In this document: positions 19,005-29,562 of the stretch, piece after piece
How the letters are laid out: every line of letters begins with the position of its first letter
Numbering within the stretch: position 1 is the stretch's first letter
From: Nitrosomonas sp.
GTDB lineage: Bacteria > Pseudomonadota > Gammaproteobacteria > Burkholderiales > Nitrosomonadaceae
Length of the DNA: 42,282 nucleotides
Reading direction: 5' to 3'
Assembly (NCBI GenBank): GCA_021774195.1
Contig: JAJFJJ010000048.1
Coordinates: 1-42,282, forward strand
The notes under the pieces: model-generated
Databases searched by the model: none
What the model was told of the DNA's origin: nothing
Seen by the model: the letters and a program-made list of their open reading frames with translations, nothing else
Made by a program: the position numbers and the translations under genes

Positions 19005-20227
19005 TGCCGGATTATTATTCGCACGTAACTAAGAAGTCAAGCTCAGCTGTTTTGGTGAGTATTGATTTTGGTAGTGGCATGCATGCCGAACGTTTGCAAG
19101 AATTGGTGCAATTAGCGGTAAGCGACCAGCTTAAAGTCGGAGCAATTGTAGAAGGGAAACGTTCTCGCCCGGATCCAAGGATGTTTGTTGGTAGTGGTAA
19201 GGTTGCAGAAATAGAACAAGTACTGATACAGAATGATGCATCGTTAGTGATTTTTAATCATGAGCTTTCGCCCGCCCAACAGCGTAATTTGTCATTGCAT
19301 TTGAATTGTAATGTTATCGATAGAACCAATTTAATCCTTGATATTTTTGCGCAACGCGCCAAAAGTCATGAAGGTAAGCTGCAAGTGGAATTGGCTCAGC
19401 TTGAGCATTTGGCAACGCGTTTAATTCGAGGTTGGACTCATTTGGAGCGTCAGAAGGGTGGTATTGGTTTACGTGGTCCAGGTGAAACGCAATTGGAAAC
19501 TGACCGACGTTTAATCCGTAAACGGGTTAAGCTACTAAAAGAGAAATTAGCAAGTGTACAACGTCAGCGGAAAGTTCAAAGGCGTTCAAGACAGCGGTCG
19601 CACGTATTATCAGTATCAATCGTAGGCTATACCAATGCGGGTAAATCAACATTGTTTAATCGATTGACTCGTGCAGATACTTACGCGGCCGATCAATTGT
19701 TTGCGACACTAGATACAACCACAAGGAAATTGTTTATCCAAGAGTGTGGTTCTGTCGTGATTTCTGATACAGTCGGGTTCATTCGTGAATTACCGCACAC
19801 TCTGGTAGCGGCATTTCGGGCAACACTTGAAGAAACTGTGCAGGCCGATATACTACTGCATGTCGTCGATGCTTGTAGTCCGAATCGTGATGAGCAAGTT
19901 GAAGAAGTTAATAAATTATTAAAAGAAATTGGAGCAGATGCTATTCCTCAGATTTTGGTGTTAAATAAAATAGATCTTAGTGAGTTATCAACTCGTGGTG
20001 TGGGTTGTGTACGTGATGAGTATGATAGAATATCGCGCATTCGTTTAAGTGCGAAGACAGGAGAGGGTTTGGAATTGGTGAGGCAGGCATTGGCTGAGTC
20101 CATGACAAAAAACCCCGAAATAATGCACAATGAATCTGCAAATATTGACAAAATTACGGATGACTGTGCGACGAGTACAATTACATTTTTGAACGAACAA
20201 AACGGGAATTATTATGGGATTAAATGA
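19004..20227 (+). CDS. hflX: ribosome-associated GTPase HflX
   Basis: HflX splits stalled or heat-stressed 70S ribosomes. The N-terminal HflX domain ends in the conserved GGIGLRGPGETQLETDRRLI segment. It is followed by a coiled linker and a GTPase domain with G1 GYTNAGKST (about 208-216), G3 DTVGF and G4 NKID. At 407 residues it is a normal family member. It overlaps hfq by one base and hflK by 14 bases, all in one operon, as in many proteobacteria. Confidence 0.96.
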   Translation: MPDYYSHVTKKSSSAVLVSIDFGSGMHAERLQELVQLAVSDQLKVGAIVEGKRSRPDPRMFVGSGKVAEIEQVLIQNDASLVIFNHELSPAQQRNLSLHLNCNVIDRTNLILDIFAQRAKSHEGKLQVELAQLEHLATRLIRGWTHLERQKGGIGLRGPGETQLETDRRLIRKRVKLLKEKLASVQRQRKVQRRSRQRSHVLSVSIVGYTNAGKSTLFNRLTRADTYAADQLFATLDTTTRKLFIQECGSVVISDTVGFIRELPHTLVAAFRATLEETVQADILLHVVDACSPNRDEQVEEVNKLLKEIGADAIPQILVLNKIDLSELSTRGVGCVRDEYDRISRIRLSAKTGEGLELVRQALAESMTKNPEIMHNESANIDKITDDCATSTITFLNEQNGNYYGIK

Positions 20228-21407
20228 TCCTCAGTGGGGAAAGAACAAAGGCGATTCCGGGCCACCAGACTTGGATGATGTGCTGCGTAATGTGAATAAA
20301 AAAATAAATAATATTTTTGGCTCAAAAGACGGTGGAGATGGTGGTAAGGGCGGTTCGCGCGGCGGTAAAGACGCCAAGCAACCAGGTAGTGGAAGTATTA
20401 TAGTGATTCTGGCTTTGTTATTAGTGGTGTGGGGAGCCAGCGGTTTCTACATCGTTGATGAGGGTCATCGAGGTGTAGTACTGCGTTTTGGTGAATATTC
20501 AGATACGACGCCGGCAGGTTTACGTTGGCATATGCCTTATCCAGTTGAACAAGTGGAAATCGTTAATATCAGTCAAGTTCGTACGGTTGAGATTGGTTAT
20601 CGTAATAACGTGCGTAGCAAGGTGCTTAGAGAATCGTTGATCCTAACAGACGATGAAAATATCGTTGATATTCAATTTGCGGTGCAATATATCTTGAATA
20701 ATCCTGAGGACTTTCTATTTAATAATCGGGATCCTGACGATGCAGTGCTTCAGGCAGCAGAATCTTCAATTCGTGAAATGATTGGTAAAAGTAAAATGGA
20801 TTCTGTCTTGTATGAAGGCCGTGAACAAATTGCAGCAGATGCAACAATATTGATGCAGAAAATCCTAGATCGATATGAAATTGGTATTTCTATCAGCAGA
20901 GTAACTATGCAGAATGCACAGCCGCCAGAGCAGGTACAGGCTGCATTCGATGATGCTGTGAAGGCTGGTCAAGATAAAGAACGACAGAGAAACGAAGGTG
21001 AAGCGTACGCGAATGATGTGATTCCAAGAGCAGTTGGTAATGCGGCGCGATTGATCGAGCAATCAGAGGGTTATAAAGAACGTGTGATAGCCCGAGCGGA
21101 AGGTGATGCCAGTCGTTTTGAACAGCTTTTGTCGGAATATAGTAAAGCGCCTCAAGTGACACGTGAGCGTTTATATCTGGACATGATGCAAGATGTATTG
21201 TCCAGCACCAGCAAGATTGTAATTGATCAGACAAATGGCAATAATTTGTTGTATTTACCATTGGATCAGTTAATCCATAGGAGTGGTGGGTCAGCACATA
21301 TGCAGCCAGCACCTGTGATGCAGCAACCAGTTTACCAGGAAGCTGCGCCAGACAGCAGCATACGTACACGTGAAGCCTTTCGTGGCCGTGAGCGGGAGAT
21401 AAGATAA
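20214..21407 (+). CDS. hflK: FtsH protease modulator HflK
   Basis: This is an SPFH/prohibitin-family membrane protein. It has a glycine-rich cytoplasmic N-terminal tail (DGGDGGKGGSRGGKDAK), one membrane segment (IIVILALLLVVWGASGFYIV, about 62-82), and then the band-7 domain with long charged helices in the periplasm. HflK and HflC form a cage around FtsH and modulate degradation of membrane proteins. The next gene, hflC, starts on the base following its stop. Confidence 0.95.
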   Translation: MGLNDPQWGKNKGDSGPPDLDDVLRNVNKKINNIFGSKDGGDGGKGGSRGGKDAKQPGSGSIIVILALLLVVWGASGFYIVDEGHRGVVLRFGEYSDTTPAGLRWHMPYPVEQVEIVNISQVRTVEIGYRNNVRSKVLRESLILTDDENIVDIQFAVQYILNNPEDFLFNNRDPDDAVLQAAESSIREMIGKSKMDSVLYEGREQIAADATILMQKILDRYEIGISISRVTMQNAQPPEQVQAAFDDAVKAGQDKERQRNEGEAYANDVIPRAVGNAARLIEQSEGYKERVIARAEGDASRFEQLLSEYSKAPQVTRERLYLDMMQDVLSSTSKIVIDQTNGNNLLYLPLDQLIHRSGGSAHMQPAPVMQQPVYQEAAPDSSIRTREAFRGREREIR

Positions 21408-22280
21408 ATGAAAAATTTTACATCAGTATTAGCAGGTATTATTGTTGCTGTTTTCTTTTTGGGTAGTTCAGCGATTTATATTGTGGATGAGCGCCAACAA
21501 GCCCTCTTGTTTCAATTGGGTGAGGTAATTGACGTAAAAACCGAGCCAGGTTTATACTTCAAAATTCCAATTGCTCAAAATGTTCGTTACTTTGAAAAAC
21601 GAATTTTGACGATGGATGCGGAAGAACCGGAACGCTTCATTACTTCAGAGAAAAAGAACGTTTTAGTTGATCTGTTTGTGAAATGGCGAATCATTGATGT
21701 GACGCAATACTATGTTGCTGTGCGTGGTGATGAAGCATTAGCGCAAACACGTTTGGCCCAAACCATTAATGCAAGTCTGCGTAACGAGTTTGGTAATCGT
21801 ACGGTGCATGATGTGGTTTCTGGTGAAAGGGACCAAATTATGGAAATCATGCGCCAGCGGGCAGATGCCGACGCACGTGGAATTGGTGCGGAAGTGATTG
21901 ACGTTCGTTTAAAACGTGTGGATTTGCCGCAAGAAGTTAGTGAATCGGTTTATCGACGAATGGAAGCTGAGCGTAAACGTGTGGCGAATGAATTGCGATC
22001 AACGGGTGCTGCTGAATCTGAAAAGATACGTGCGGATGCCGATCGTCAACGTGAAGTGATTATGGCTGAAGCTTATCGTGATGCTCAAAAAACAATGGGT
22101 GAAGGTGATAGTGAAGCCGCTGGAATTTATGCCTCTGCTTTCCAACAGGATGCTGAATTTTATTCATTCTGGCGTAGCATGGACACTTACAAAGAAACCT
22201 TTAAAGATAAAGGAGATATGATGGTTTTAGAACCGTCCTCTGATTTCTTTAAATATATGAAAGATCCAGCAGATAGATAA
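21408..22280 (+). CDS. hflC: FtsH protease modulator HflC
   Basis: This SPFH-family partner of HflK has an N-terminal membrane anchor (VLAGIIVAVFFLGSSAIYIV) and the conserved VDERQQALLFQLGEV start of the band-7 domain. It also has the usual VKWRI and Glu/Arg-rich helix (EAERKRVANELRSTGAAESEKI). At 290 residues it matches the family. It abuts hflK and is followed by a terminator-like hairpin. Confidence 0.95.
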   Translation: MKNFTSVLAGIIVAVFFLGSSAIYIVDERQQALLFQLGEVIDVKTEPGLYFKIPIAQNVRYFEKRILTMDAEEPERFITSEKKNVLVDLFVKWRIIDVTQYYVAVRGDEALAQTRLAQTINASLRNEFGNRTVHDVVSGERDQIMEIMRQRADADARGIGAEVIDVRLKRVDLPQEVSESVYRRMEAERKRVANELRSTGAAESEKIRADADRQREVIMAEAYRDAQKTMGEGDSEAAGIYASAFQQDAEFYSFWRSMDTYKETFKDKGDMMVLEPSSDFFKYMKDPADR

Positions 22281-22341
22281 TGTAGTTGTTGCATAAATAC
22301 ATTGTCCGTGTGAGACGTCTTAATTTCTTGCATTGACATAT

Positions 22342-22397
22342 AGAGGTTCTGGCTATTGCAGTTTACTTGCTATATACAGAGCCTCTTTGTTTTGTTC
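22342..22397 (+). terminator. probable terminator after hflC
   Basis: AGAGGTTCTG (22342-22351) pairs with CAGAGCCTCT (22377-22386) over ten positions with one G-U pair. A T-rich tail (TTGTTTTGTT) follows. The rest of the 330-base gap before the DUF2065 gene contains only one further dyad, TTGTTGCC/GGCAACAA (22508-22532), which has no T run. Confidence 0.65.
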
Positions 22398-22610
22398 TAA
22401 TAGTAAAAAAATTCTTTTTCTCTAGGAAAGTGCTGATTAATTCTGAGTCAAATGGATGATGGGATAAAATCTTTCAAATTGAAGTGCAAACTGCTGGTAG
22501 TAGTTGGTTGTTGCCAGGATTTGCGGCAACAAGATGGACAATTTTAGCCATCAGACATTGGTTTTAGAATTGATCAACACTTCCTAAGAAAAACGAGGAG
22601 AAATTACTAA

Positions 22611-22796
22611 ATGTGGGAAGTATTTTTTATGGCGATTGCATTGATGCTGATTATGGAAGGGTTTTTACCTTTCTTGTCGCCTAGAGCATGGCGCGAAACA
22701 TTCAAAAGAATGATTGAATGTAACGATGGCCAGATTCGTTTCATTGGCTTGAGCTCAATGATTATTGGTTTAATTCTGTTGCTTATCATGAGTTAG
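22611..22796 (+). CDS. DUF2065 (YjeT-like) small membrane protein
   Basis: This 61-residue protein has two hydrophobic helices (VFFMAIALMLIMEGFLPFL and FIGLSSMIIGLILLLIMS) joined by a basic loop with SPRAWRETFKRM. This is the typical DUF2065/YjeT pattern, and the gene normally lies between hflC and purA or hisZ, as here. A GAGGAG ribosome site is found about 10 bases before the ATG. The function is unknown. The minus-strand ORF in the same place is a shadow. Confidence 0.88.
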   Translation: MWEVFFMAIALMLIMEGFLPFLSPRAWRETFKRMIECNDGQIRFIGLSSMIIGLILLLIMS

Positions 22797-22840
22797 ATAA
22801 GTATTTCATTTCCCTTCTATCAGTATTTGAAAATATAACC

Positions 22841-23992
22841 ATGCGTAACTGGTTACTTCCTGAATATATCGAAGATATATTACCTGCCGAAGCATTGCAT
22901 ATTGAAACGATGCGACGGCGAATTATCGATTTATTGTTTGTCCATGGTTATCAGCAGGTGACACCACCGATGTTGGAATATGTTGAGTCTTTATTGACCG
23001 GCAGTGGTAGTGACATGGATCTGCAAATGATTAAAGTCATTGATCAGATTAGTGGGCGGATGATGGGTTTGCGTGCTGACATGACACCGCAAGTCGCGCG
23101 TATTGATGCACATCTGTTAAATTGTGAAGGAATTACCCGCTTGTGTTATGCGCATAGTGTATTGCATAGCGTTCCTTCAAGCATTACGCAAACACGTGAA
23201 CCGTTTCAAATTGGTGCTGAATTATATGGTCATATTGGCCTGGAAAGTGATTTAGAAATTCAGAAGCTGATGCTGCAATGTCTGTCAATCGCTGGTGTTG
23301 ATGGTGTGCATCTTGATCTGGGTCATGTCGCTGTCTTTAACGCGATCGTAAAAGAAGCGTCTCTAGTGCCTGACGTTGAGACGCGGTTGTTTAATGCGTT
23401 GCAAGCAAAAGATGTGTCGACTCTACAAGAGCTTTGTAAAGGCCTGAACAAAGAAACGCGAGAAGCGTTGCTGTTATTGCCGGAGCTTTATGGTGATAAA
23501 AAAGTATTGGTTGAGGCACGTGATCGATTGCCCGATTCCCCTAAAATTAAAGTGGCATTGGACGAGCTTGACACAATCGGAGAAGAACTAAGCGAAACGG
23601 TGAATACAATTGCTTTTGATTTAGCCGACTTGCGTGGTTATCATTATCACACTGGTATAGTGTTTGCCGCCTATTCTCGTGGTTGTTCTAACGCGATTGC
23701 ATTCGGAGGGCGCTATGATGAGATTGGTAAAGCTTTTGGTCGCGCACGTCCGGCAACTGGTTTTAGTATGGATTTACGCGAGTTATCTAGGTTAGTTAAA
23801 ACTGCCAGCTATCCGAAAGGAATTACTGCACCTTATCAAGTCAATAATGAGGCATTGAACAAAAAGATTGCCGCGCTTCGAGAACATGGGGAAATCGTTA
23901 TTGTTGAGTTTCCTGGGCATGAAACGGTCACGTTGAGTTGTGATAGGAGACTGGTACAGTATGAAGAAAAATGGGTTGTTGAGGAAATTTAA
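22841..23992 (+). CDS. hisZ: ATP phosphoribosyltransferase regulatory subunit HisZ
   Basis: HisZ is a histidyl-tRNA-synthetase-like paralogue that lacks aminoacylation activity and complexes with short-form HisG in the first step of histidine synthesis. Class II synthetase-like segments are present (LRADMTPQVARIDAH, the RGYHYHTGIVFAAY region and GGRYDEIGKAFGRARPATGFS). The anticodon-binding domain of a true HisRS is missing and the length (383) fits HisZ. Its position immediately before purA is the usual betaproteobacterial arrangement. Confidence 0.93.
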   Translation: MRNWLLPEYIEDILPAEALHIETMRRRIIDLLFVHGYQQVTPPMLEYVESLLTGSGSDMDLQMIKVIDQISGRMMGLRADMTPQVARIDAHLLNCEGITRLCYAHSVLHSVPSSITQTREPFQIGAELYGHIGLESDLEIQKLMLQCLSIAGVDGVHLDLGHVAVFNAIVKEASLVPDVETRLFNALQAKDVSTLQELCKGLNKETREALLLLPELYGDKKVLVEARDRLPDSPKIKVALDELDTIGEELSETVNTIAFDLADLRGYHYHTGIVFAAYSRGCSNAIAFGGRYDEIGKAFGRARPATGFSMDLRELSRLVKTASYPKGITAPYQVNNEALNKKIAALREHGEIVIVEFPGHETVTLSCDRRLVQYEEKWVVEEI

Positions 23993-24000
23993 CGGGTTGA

Positions 24001-25329
<1,329 letters not shown>

Positions 25330-25342
25330 TTTTTGACGGGTT

Positions 25343-25768
25343 GTGAGCACTCCTCGGGTTCTGGTTGTTAAGTGGAATGATTATTTAGAAACTTTGCGTG
25401 CCATTCGTGAAACGGTTTTTATCCAAGAGCAAAATGTTCCGGTAGAACTAGAATGGGATGAATATGATGAAACCAGTTGGCATGCGTTAGTATACAATGC
25501 TGTGGATGAGCCCGTAGGTACAGCACGCTTATTACTTGATGGCCATATAGGGCGTATGGCGGTGCTGAAAGAATGGCGTAGAAAAGGGTTTGGTAGCGTG
25601 CTATTGAGTAGGCTGCTCGAAGAAGCTCGGAAACATGGGTTAAGTTCCGTAAAACTTAACGCACAGGTATCAGCAGCACAGTTTTACCAGAAATTTGGTT
25701 TTGTGAAAATAGGTGAAACGTTTATTGAGGCAGGAATTCCACATATCGCAATGGTTATGAAATTGTAA
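25343..25768 (+). CDS. GNAT-family N-acetyltransferase
   Basis: This 141-residue protein has the GNAT fold. The acetyl-CoA motif is in RMAVLKEWRRKGFGSVLLSRLLEEA, and the later motif is LNAQVSAAQFYQKFGFVKIGETFIEAGIPH. It resembles the ElaA/YjcF-type group of small acetyltransferases, and its substrate is unknown. The GTG start has only a weak GACGGG ribosome site, but lies in the right place for the fold and just after purA. The convergent coiled-coil gene begins 15 bases beyond its stop. Confidence 0.85.
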   Translation: MSTPRVLVVKWNDYLETLRAIRETVFIQEQNVPVELEWDEYDETSWHALVYNAVDEPVGTARLLLDGHIGRMAVLKEWRRKGFGSVLLSRLLEEARKHGLSSVKLNAQVSAAQFYQKFGFVKIGETFIEAGIPHIAMVMKL

Positions 25769-25782
25769 TTTGCTTTTTTTAG

Positions 25783-26178
25783 CTATCTTTTTCCTTTTTC
25801 ATGCTGCCATTCTTGTGCGAGCAGGCCTGAAGTATCCTCCCAGCTTTGGGTGGCTTGCTTCATCGCAGTATTAGCTTCTTCTGATGCTTTTCTTGCGTCA
25901 GCTACGCTTTGTTCAGCTTTGATTAATTTTTGTTTAATTGATTCAGCTGATTTCTCCAATGCGGCTAGTTTTTTTGCTGCAATCTCAGCCTTTAACTGAG
26001 CTTGCATCATTTTGTCATAAGCAAAACTGGCTCGTTGTTGCAGATACTGAATTTTTTCTTCCGTCTCTGCTATGACAATTGGAGAAAGCAAACTTCCAAA
26101 TACAAATAACATAAGAAGCGTTGCAGCGAGAAGTTTTTTTTGGTTATTCAATACCTTGATTGTGAAGATAGTCTTCAT
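25783..26178 (-). CDS. hypothetical exported coiled-coil protein
   Basis: No family was recognised. From the ATG at 26178 (AAAGG five bases upstream) the product is 131 residues. It has an N-terminal hydrophobic segment ([22 protein letters not shown]) that may be a signal peptide or anchor, followed by about 90 residues of Ala/Lys/Glu/Gln-rich heptad-like sequence ([20 protein letters not shown]), suggesting a coiled coil outside the membrane. It overlaps the 3' end of the ABC-F gene by 35 bases in another frame, so it is probably expressed with it. The ORF-track start at 26205 would place nine more residues inside the ABC-F gene. Confidence 0.7.
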   Translation of the reverse strand: MKTIFTIKVLNNQKKLLAATLLMLFVFGSLLSPIVIAETEEKIQYLQQRASFAYDKMMQAQLKAEIAAKKLAALEKSAESIKQKLIKAEQSVADARKASEEANTAMKQATQSWEDTSGLLAQEWQHEKGKR

Positions 26179-27748
26179 AATAACCTTTGAAGTCGTTAAT
26201 GCCATCCGGTGTCATTTCAATGATTCGTGTTGCCAAAGACGAGACGAATTCTCTGTCATGAGAAATAAATATTAATGTGCCAGAATATTTTTCTAGCGCG
26301 CTGTTCAGTGACTCAATTGATTCCATATCCAGGTGGTTAGTGGGCTCGTCCATCAGCAAAACATTGGGTTTTGTTAGCAGCAGTTTGCCAAATAACATGC
26401 GGCCTTGTTCGCCACCGGATATCACTTTAACAGATTTTTTGACCTCATCGCCAGAAAATAGCAGCCGCCCGAGTGTGCTACGTATGGTTTGATCATCGTC
26501 ACCAGCCTGGCGCCACTGAGACATCCATTCTGTTAATGATATTTCATCGCTAAAGTCGGCAGCATGATCTTGTGGGTAATGGTCTGGTTGTGCTTTTTCC
26601 GCCCATTTTATTTCGCCGCTGTCGGGTATTAAGTTTCCGGCAATACAACGTAGCAGTGTTGTTTTACCAATGCCATTTGGGCCAATAATGGCAACTTTTT
26701 CACCGGCTTCTATGTCCAGACTGAAGTTCTCAAATAATGGTTTGTCTAATCCATCAAAAGTTTTGCTAACACGTTTAATTGATACGGCTAGGCGGTGTAG
26801 TTTCTTTTTGTCATCAAACTCAAAACGAATAAAAGGATACTGTCGACTGGAAGGTTTTACATCTTCCAGTTTGATTTTTTCAATCTGACGGGCACGGCTA
26901 GTCGCTTGTCTGGCTTTTGATGCGTTGGCGGAGAAGCGGCTAACAAAAGATTGCAAATCAGCAATTTGTGCTTTCTTTTTGGCATTATTTGCTAGCATGC
27001 GTTCACGTACTTGGGTGGATGCGGTCATATACTCATCATAATTTCCTGGATAAATGCGCAACTCACCATAATCCAGATCAGCCATATGAGTGCAGACACT
27101 ATTCAAGAAATGTCGATCATGAGAAATGATGATGATTGTATTTTTGCTGGCATTAATGATCCCTTCAAGCCACCTAATGGTATTAATGTCAAGGTTATTA
27201 GTTGGCTCGTCTAGTAACAAAATGTCTGGGTTGGAGAAAAGTGCTTGGGCAAGCAGGACCCTTAACTTGAAACCAGGTGCAATAGCATTCATTAGGCCGT
27301 TATGTTGATCGATTTGAATACCGACGCCGAGTAATAGTTGACTGGCACGTGCCTCAGCAGAGTAACCATCCAGTTCTGCAAATTCCGTTTCCAGTTCTGC
27401 CGCGTGTAGGTAATCTTCTTCAGTTGCTTCCGGGTTGGCATAAATGGCATCACGTTCTTCCTTGATGCGCCATAACTCATCATGACCCATCATCACGGTA
27501 TCAATGACCAGATAATCCTCAAATGCAAATTGATCCTGGCGTAACTTGCCGACGCGTTCTCCACTGTCAACACTGATATTGCCGGATGTGGGCTCAATGT
27601 CGTTCCCAAGAATTTTCATGAAGGTAGACTTGCCACATCCATTTGCGCCAATTAAGCCATAACGATTACCGTCGCCAAATTTTACTGAAACATTCTCGAA
27701 CAAGGGCTTAGCCCCAAATTGCATGGTGATATTGGCAGTTGTAATCAA
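26144..27748 (-). CDS. ABC-F family ATPase, YbiT type
   Basis: This soluble tandem ATPase has Walker A motifs GANGCGKST (about 37) and GPNGIGKTT, Walker B motifs [11 protein letters not shown] and [11 protein letters not shown], and the signature [13 protein letters not shown] in the second domain. The region between the domains, [41 protein letters not shown], is nearly the E. coli YbiT linker. ABC-F proteins bind the ribosomal E site and adjust translation or confer antibiotic protection. YbiT's exact job is unsettled. At 534 residues it matches YbiT. No membrane segments are present, so it is not a transporter. Confidence 0.92.
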   Translation of the reverse strand: MITTANITMQFGAKPLFENVSVKFGDGNRYGLIGANGCGKSTFMKILGNDIEPTSGNISVDSGERVGKLRQDQFAFEDYLVIDTVMMGHDELWRIKEERDAIYANPEATEEDYLHAAELETEFAELDGYSAEARASQLLLGVGIQIDQHNGLMNAIAPGFKLRVLLAQALFSNPDILLLDEPTNNLDINTIRWLEGIINASKNTIIIISHDRHFLNSVCTHMADLDYGELRIYPGNYDEYMTASTQVRERMLANNAKKKAQIADLQSFVSRFSANASKARQATSRARQIEKIKLEDVKPSSRQYPFIRFEFDDKKKLHRLAVSIKRVSKTFDGLDKPLFENFSLDIEAGEKVAIIGPNGIGKTTLLRCIAGNLIPDSGEIKWAEKAQPDHYPQDHAADFSDEISLTEWMSQWRQAGDDDQTIRSTLGRLLFSGDEVKKSVKVISGGEQGRMLFGKLLLTKPNVLLMDEPTNHLDMESIESLNSALEKYSGTLIFISHDREFVSSLATRIIEMTPDGINDFKGYYEDYLHNQGIE

Positions 27749-27902
27749 AGCTTTACCTAGTTGTGGGTGAGTAAAAAGGGGGGGTATTTTAAAGGTTTTT
27801 TACTTTAGATGCGAGTCGCAAAGTTGTGATGGAATCGGTTTCTAAGAAAAATTGTGTAAAATAACTCAATTAGCAAAATTGTAATGAACAAAGGGACAGA
27901 GG

Positions 27903-28313
27903 ATGCGTTTAGATTATTCGATCATTAGTTTTTTGAGATTGCTTGTAATTTGTTTTTTTGGCGCTTGGCTCGCTGTGTTTGCTGGGCAAAGCGTAGCACA
28001 AAAACAGAATAGTTGTAGTGGTTGTTTGTGTCCAGATGATCCGTGTAACTTGTGTCCGTTACCGCCAATGACAGATGTGCCACCGAGCCCTAATGAATCA
28101 GAGATGTGTGCAAGAATCCGTGAGAGAGTACCGCCAACTTCAGCTCAGCCTGGTTCAAATGAATATTTCCCTAGTTTAGATCGGTCAACAGCGGTTTGTA
28201 TCAGTGAAGGTGGGGATGTCATCAGAAATAGGCGACGGAGTGATGAGTTTCCGGCTCGTGTTTATTGTAAGCCACCTGCTGCAATGGTTAATCGATCAGG
28301 TAGTTCTAAATAG
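27903..28313 (+). CDS. hypothetical secreted cysteine-rich protein
   Basis: No family was recognised. The 136-residue product has an N-terminal hydrophobic export signal (FLRLLVICFFGAWLAVFAGQSVAQ) and a short mature part. A tight cysteine cluster, CSGCLCPDDPCNLCPLPP, lies near its start, and three further cysteines are more widely spaced downstream. The mature part is proline-rich and ends in a basic/Ser tail. Such spacing suggests several disulfides or metal binding in the periplasm or outside the cell. AAGGGA lies six bases before the ATG, supporting the start. It is flanked by genes facing other ways and appears to be a single-gene unit. Confidence 0.65.
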   Translation: MRLDYSIISFLRLLVICFFGAWLAVFAGQSVAQKQNSCSGCLCPDDPCNLCPLPPMTDVPPSPNESEMCARIRERVPPTSAQPGSNEYFPSLDRSTAVCISEGGDVIRNRRRSDEFPARVYCKPPAAMVNRSGSSK

Positions 28314-28350
28314 CGGATCAGTGAATAGAGAGAGGGTATGAATATATCCC

Positions 28351-29340
28351 TTATTTGCAATTGTGACAGAAAAAACTAATTATTCTTTGTGGCAACCAAT
28401 TTAATTTGCCTGGAAAGGGGGGCAGCATGAACCCGGCATGGCCGCCTTCCTGAGGAAATTCTAATGTTACGGTCGACGAGACGTCTTGTGGTTCTGGTAG
28501 CGCAGATTCTGGCATGAATGGATCATTACGTGCGTTAATAACGAGTGTGGGCACATTGATATGTGCGAGCCATGGTTTGCTGCTTGATTTTTTCCAGTAG
28601 TCATTGGTGTTACGGAACCCATGTAATGGTGCAGTGACTAAATTATCAAATTGATAAATTGAAGTGCAGGTGGCAAGTGCTTGGGCATCAAATAGACCCG
28701 GGAATTGGCCTAATTTCTCTTGTGCTTTTACTTTCAATGAAGCTAAGAAATGGCGTGTATAAATACGATTAAACCCCGAGTCGAGTGCTGCACCAGCTGC
28801 CGCTAGATCTAATGGAACGGAAATTGCTGCGGCTCCTGCTAATATTTCGCTGGCTTTCTCACCTTGTTCGCCGAGCCATTTTAATAGTGCATTCCCACCC
28901 AGCGACACACCAATGGCATAAATTGGTTGATTGAACTTTTCCAGTGTTATGACACGGCCTAGCATCCAGTTGATTTCACTTGAGTCGCCTGCATGGTAAG
29001 CGCGTGGTAATCGATTGGGAACACCAGAGCAACCACGAAAATGGATAACAACACAACGCCAGCCTAATTTGTTGAGATTGTTGGCCATGCTGAGAACATA
29101 GTGGCTATCTGAACCACCTTCGAGTCCGTGAAAGAAAACGACTAACGGCGATTCATTAGACCCATCTATCCAATCGACGTCGACAAAGTCGCCATCGTCA
29201 AGTTCCCATCGTTCACGCCGGTAAACAGTGTGTAATTTTGGTTTAATCAAATAGGGGAAAATTGTTTGAGCGTTTCCTCCGGGTAACCATGCGGGTGCTG
29301 AATAAGGTGTTTGATGCGGAGGGATAAGATCTGTTTTCAT
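28351..29340 (-). CDS. YheT-family alpha/beta hydrolase
   Basis: This 329-residue hydrolase belongs to the YheT/ABHD1-3 (UPF0017) group. It has the characteristic N-terminal GGNAQTIFPYL, the oxyanion region FFHGLEGGSDSHYV, the nucleophile elbow GVSLGGNALLKWLGE, an Asp in INARNDPFMP and the C-terminal His in GGHAGFML. Members are esterases or lipases of uncertain substrate. It stands alone on the minus strand, convergent with the Cys-rich gene. Confidence 0.9.
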   Translation of the reverse strand: MKTDLIPPHQTPYSAPAWLPGGNAQTIFPYLIKPKLHTVYRRERWELDDGDFVDVDWIDGSNESPLVVFFHGLEGGSDSHYVLSMANNLNKLGWRCVVIHFRGCSGVPNRLPRAYHAGDSSEINWMLGRVITLEKFNQPIYAIGVSLGGNALLKWLGEQGEKASEILAGAAAISVPLDLAAAGAALDSGFNRIYTRHFLASLKVKAQEKLGQFPGLFDAQALATCTSIYQFDNLVTAPLHGFRNTNDYWKKSSSKPWLAHINVPTLVINARNDPFMPESALPEPQDVSSTVTLEFPQEGGHAGFMLPPFPGKLNWLPQRIISFFCHNCK

Positions 29341-29562
29341 ATTATTTTTATCTATTTGTGCTGAAAATTAACTTAATAAACCATGATTTATAGAGGGATT
29401 TCTAGATGGTAAATTTAAAATAGTTTCATGTTAAGATGCCTGAGGGCGAATAATGATTTTCTTAAAGAATGCGATGTTATCGTATCTTTTGATGTTTTGT
29501 TAAATTTGATATTTAGGGTTAGGCGTTTTGGAGAGTAGACAGCTTAAAATTAGGAGTATATT

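Noticed and set aside
20905-21369. 154-codon minus-strand ORF inside hflK
   Set aside because: It is antisense to a conserved gene, rich in His, Cys and Leu, with no family resemblance. It is a shadow.
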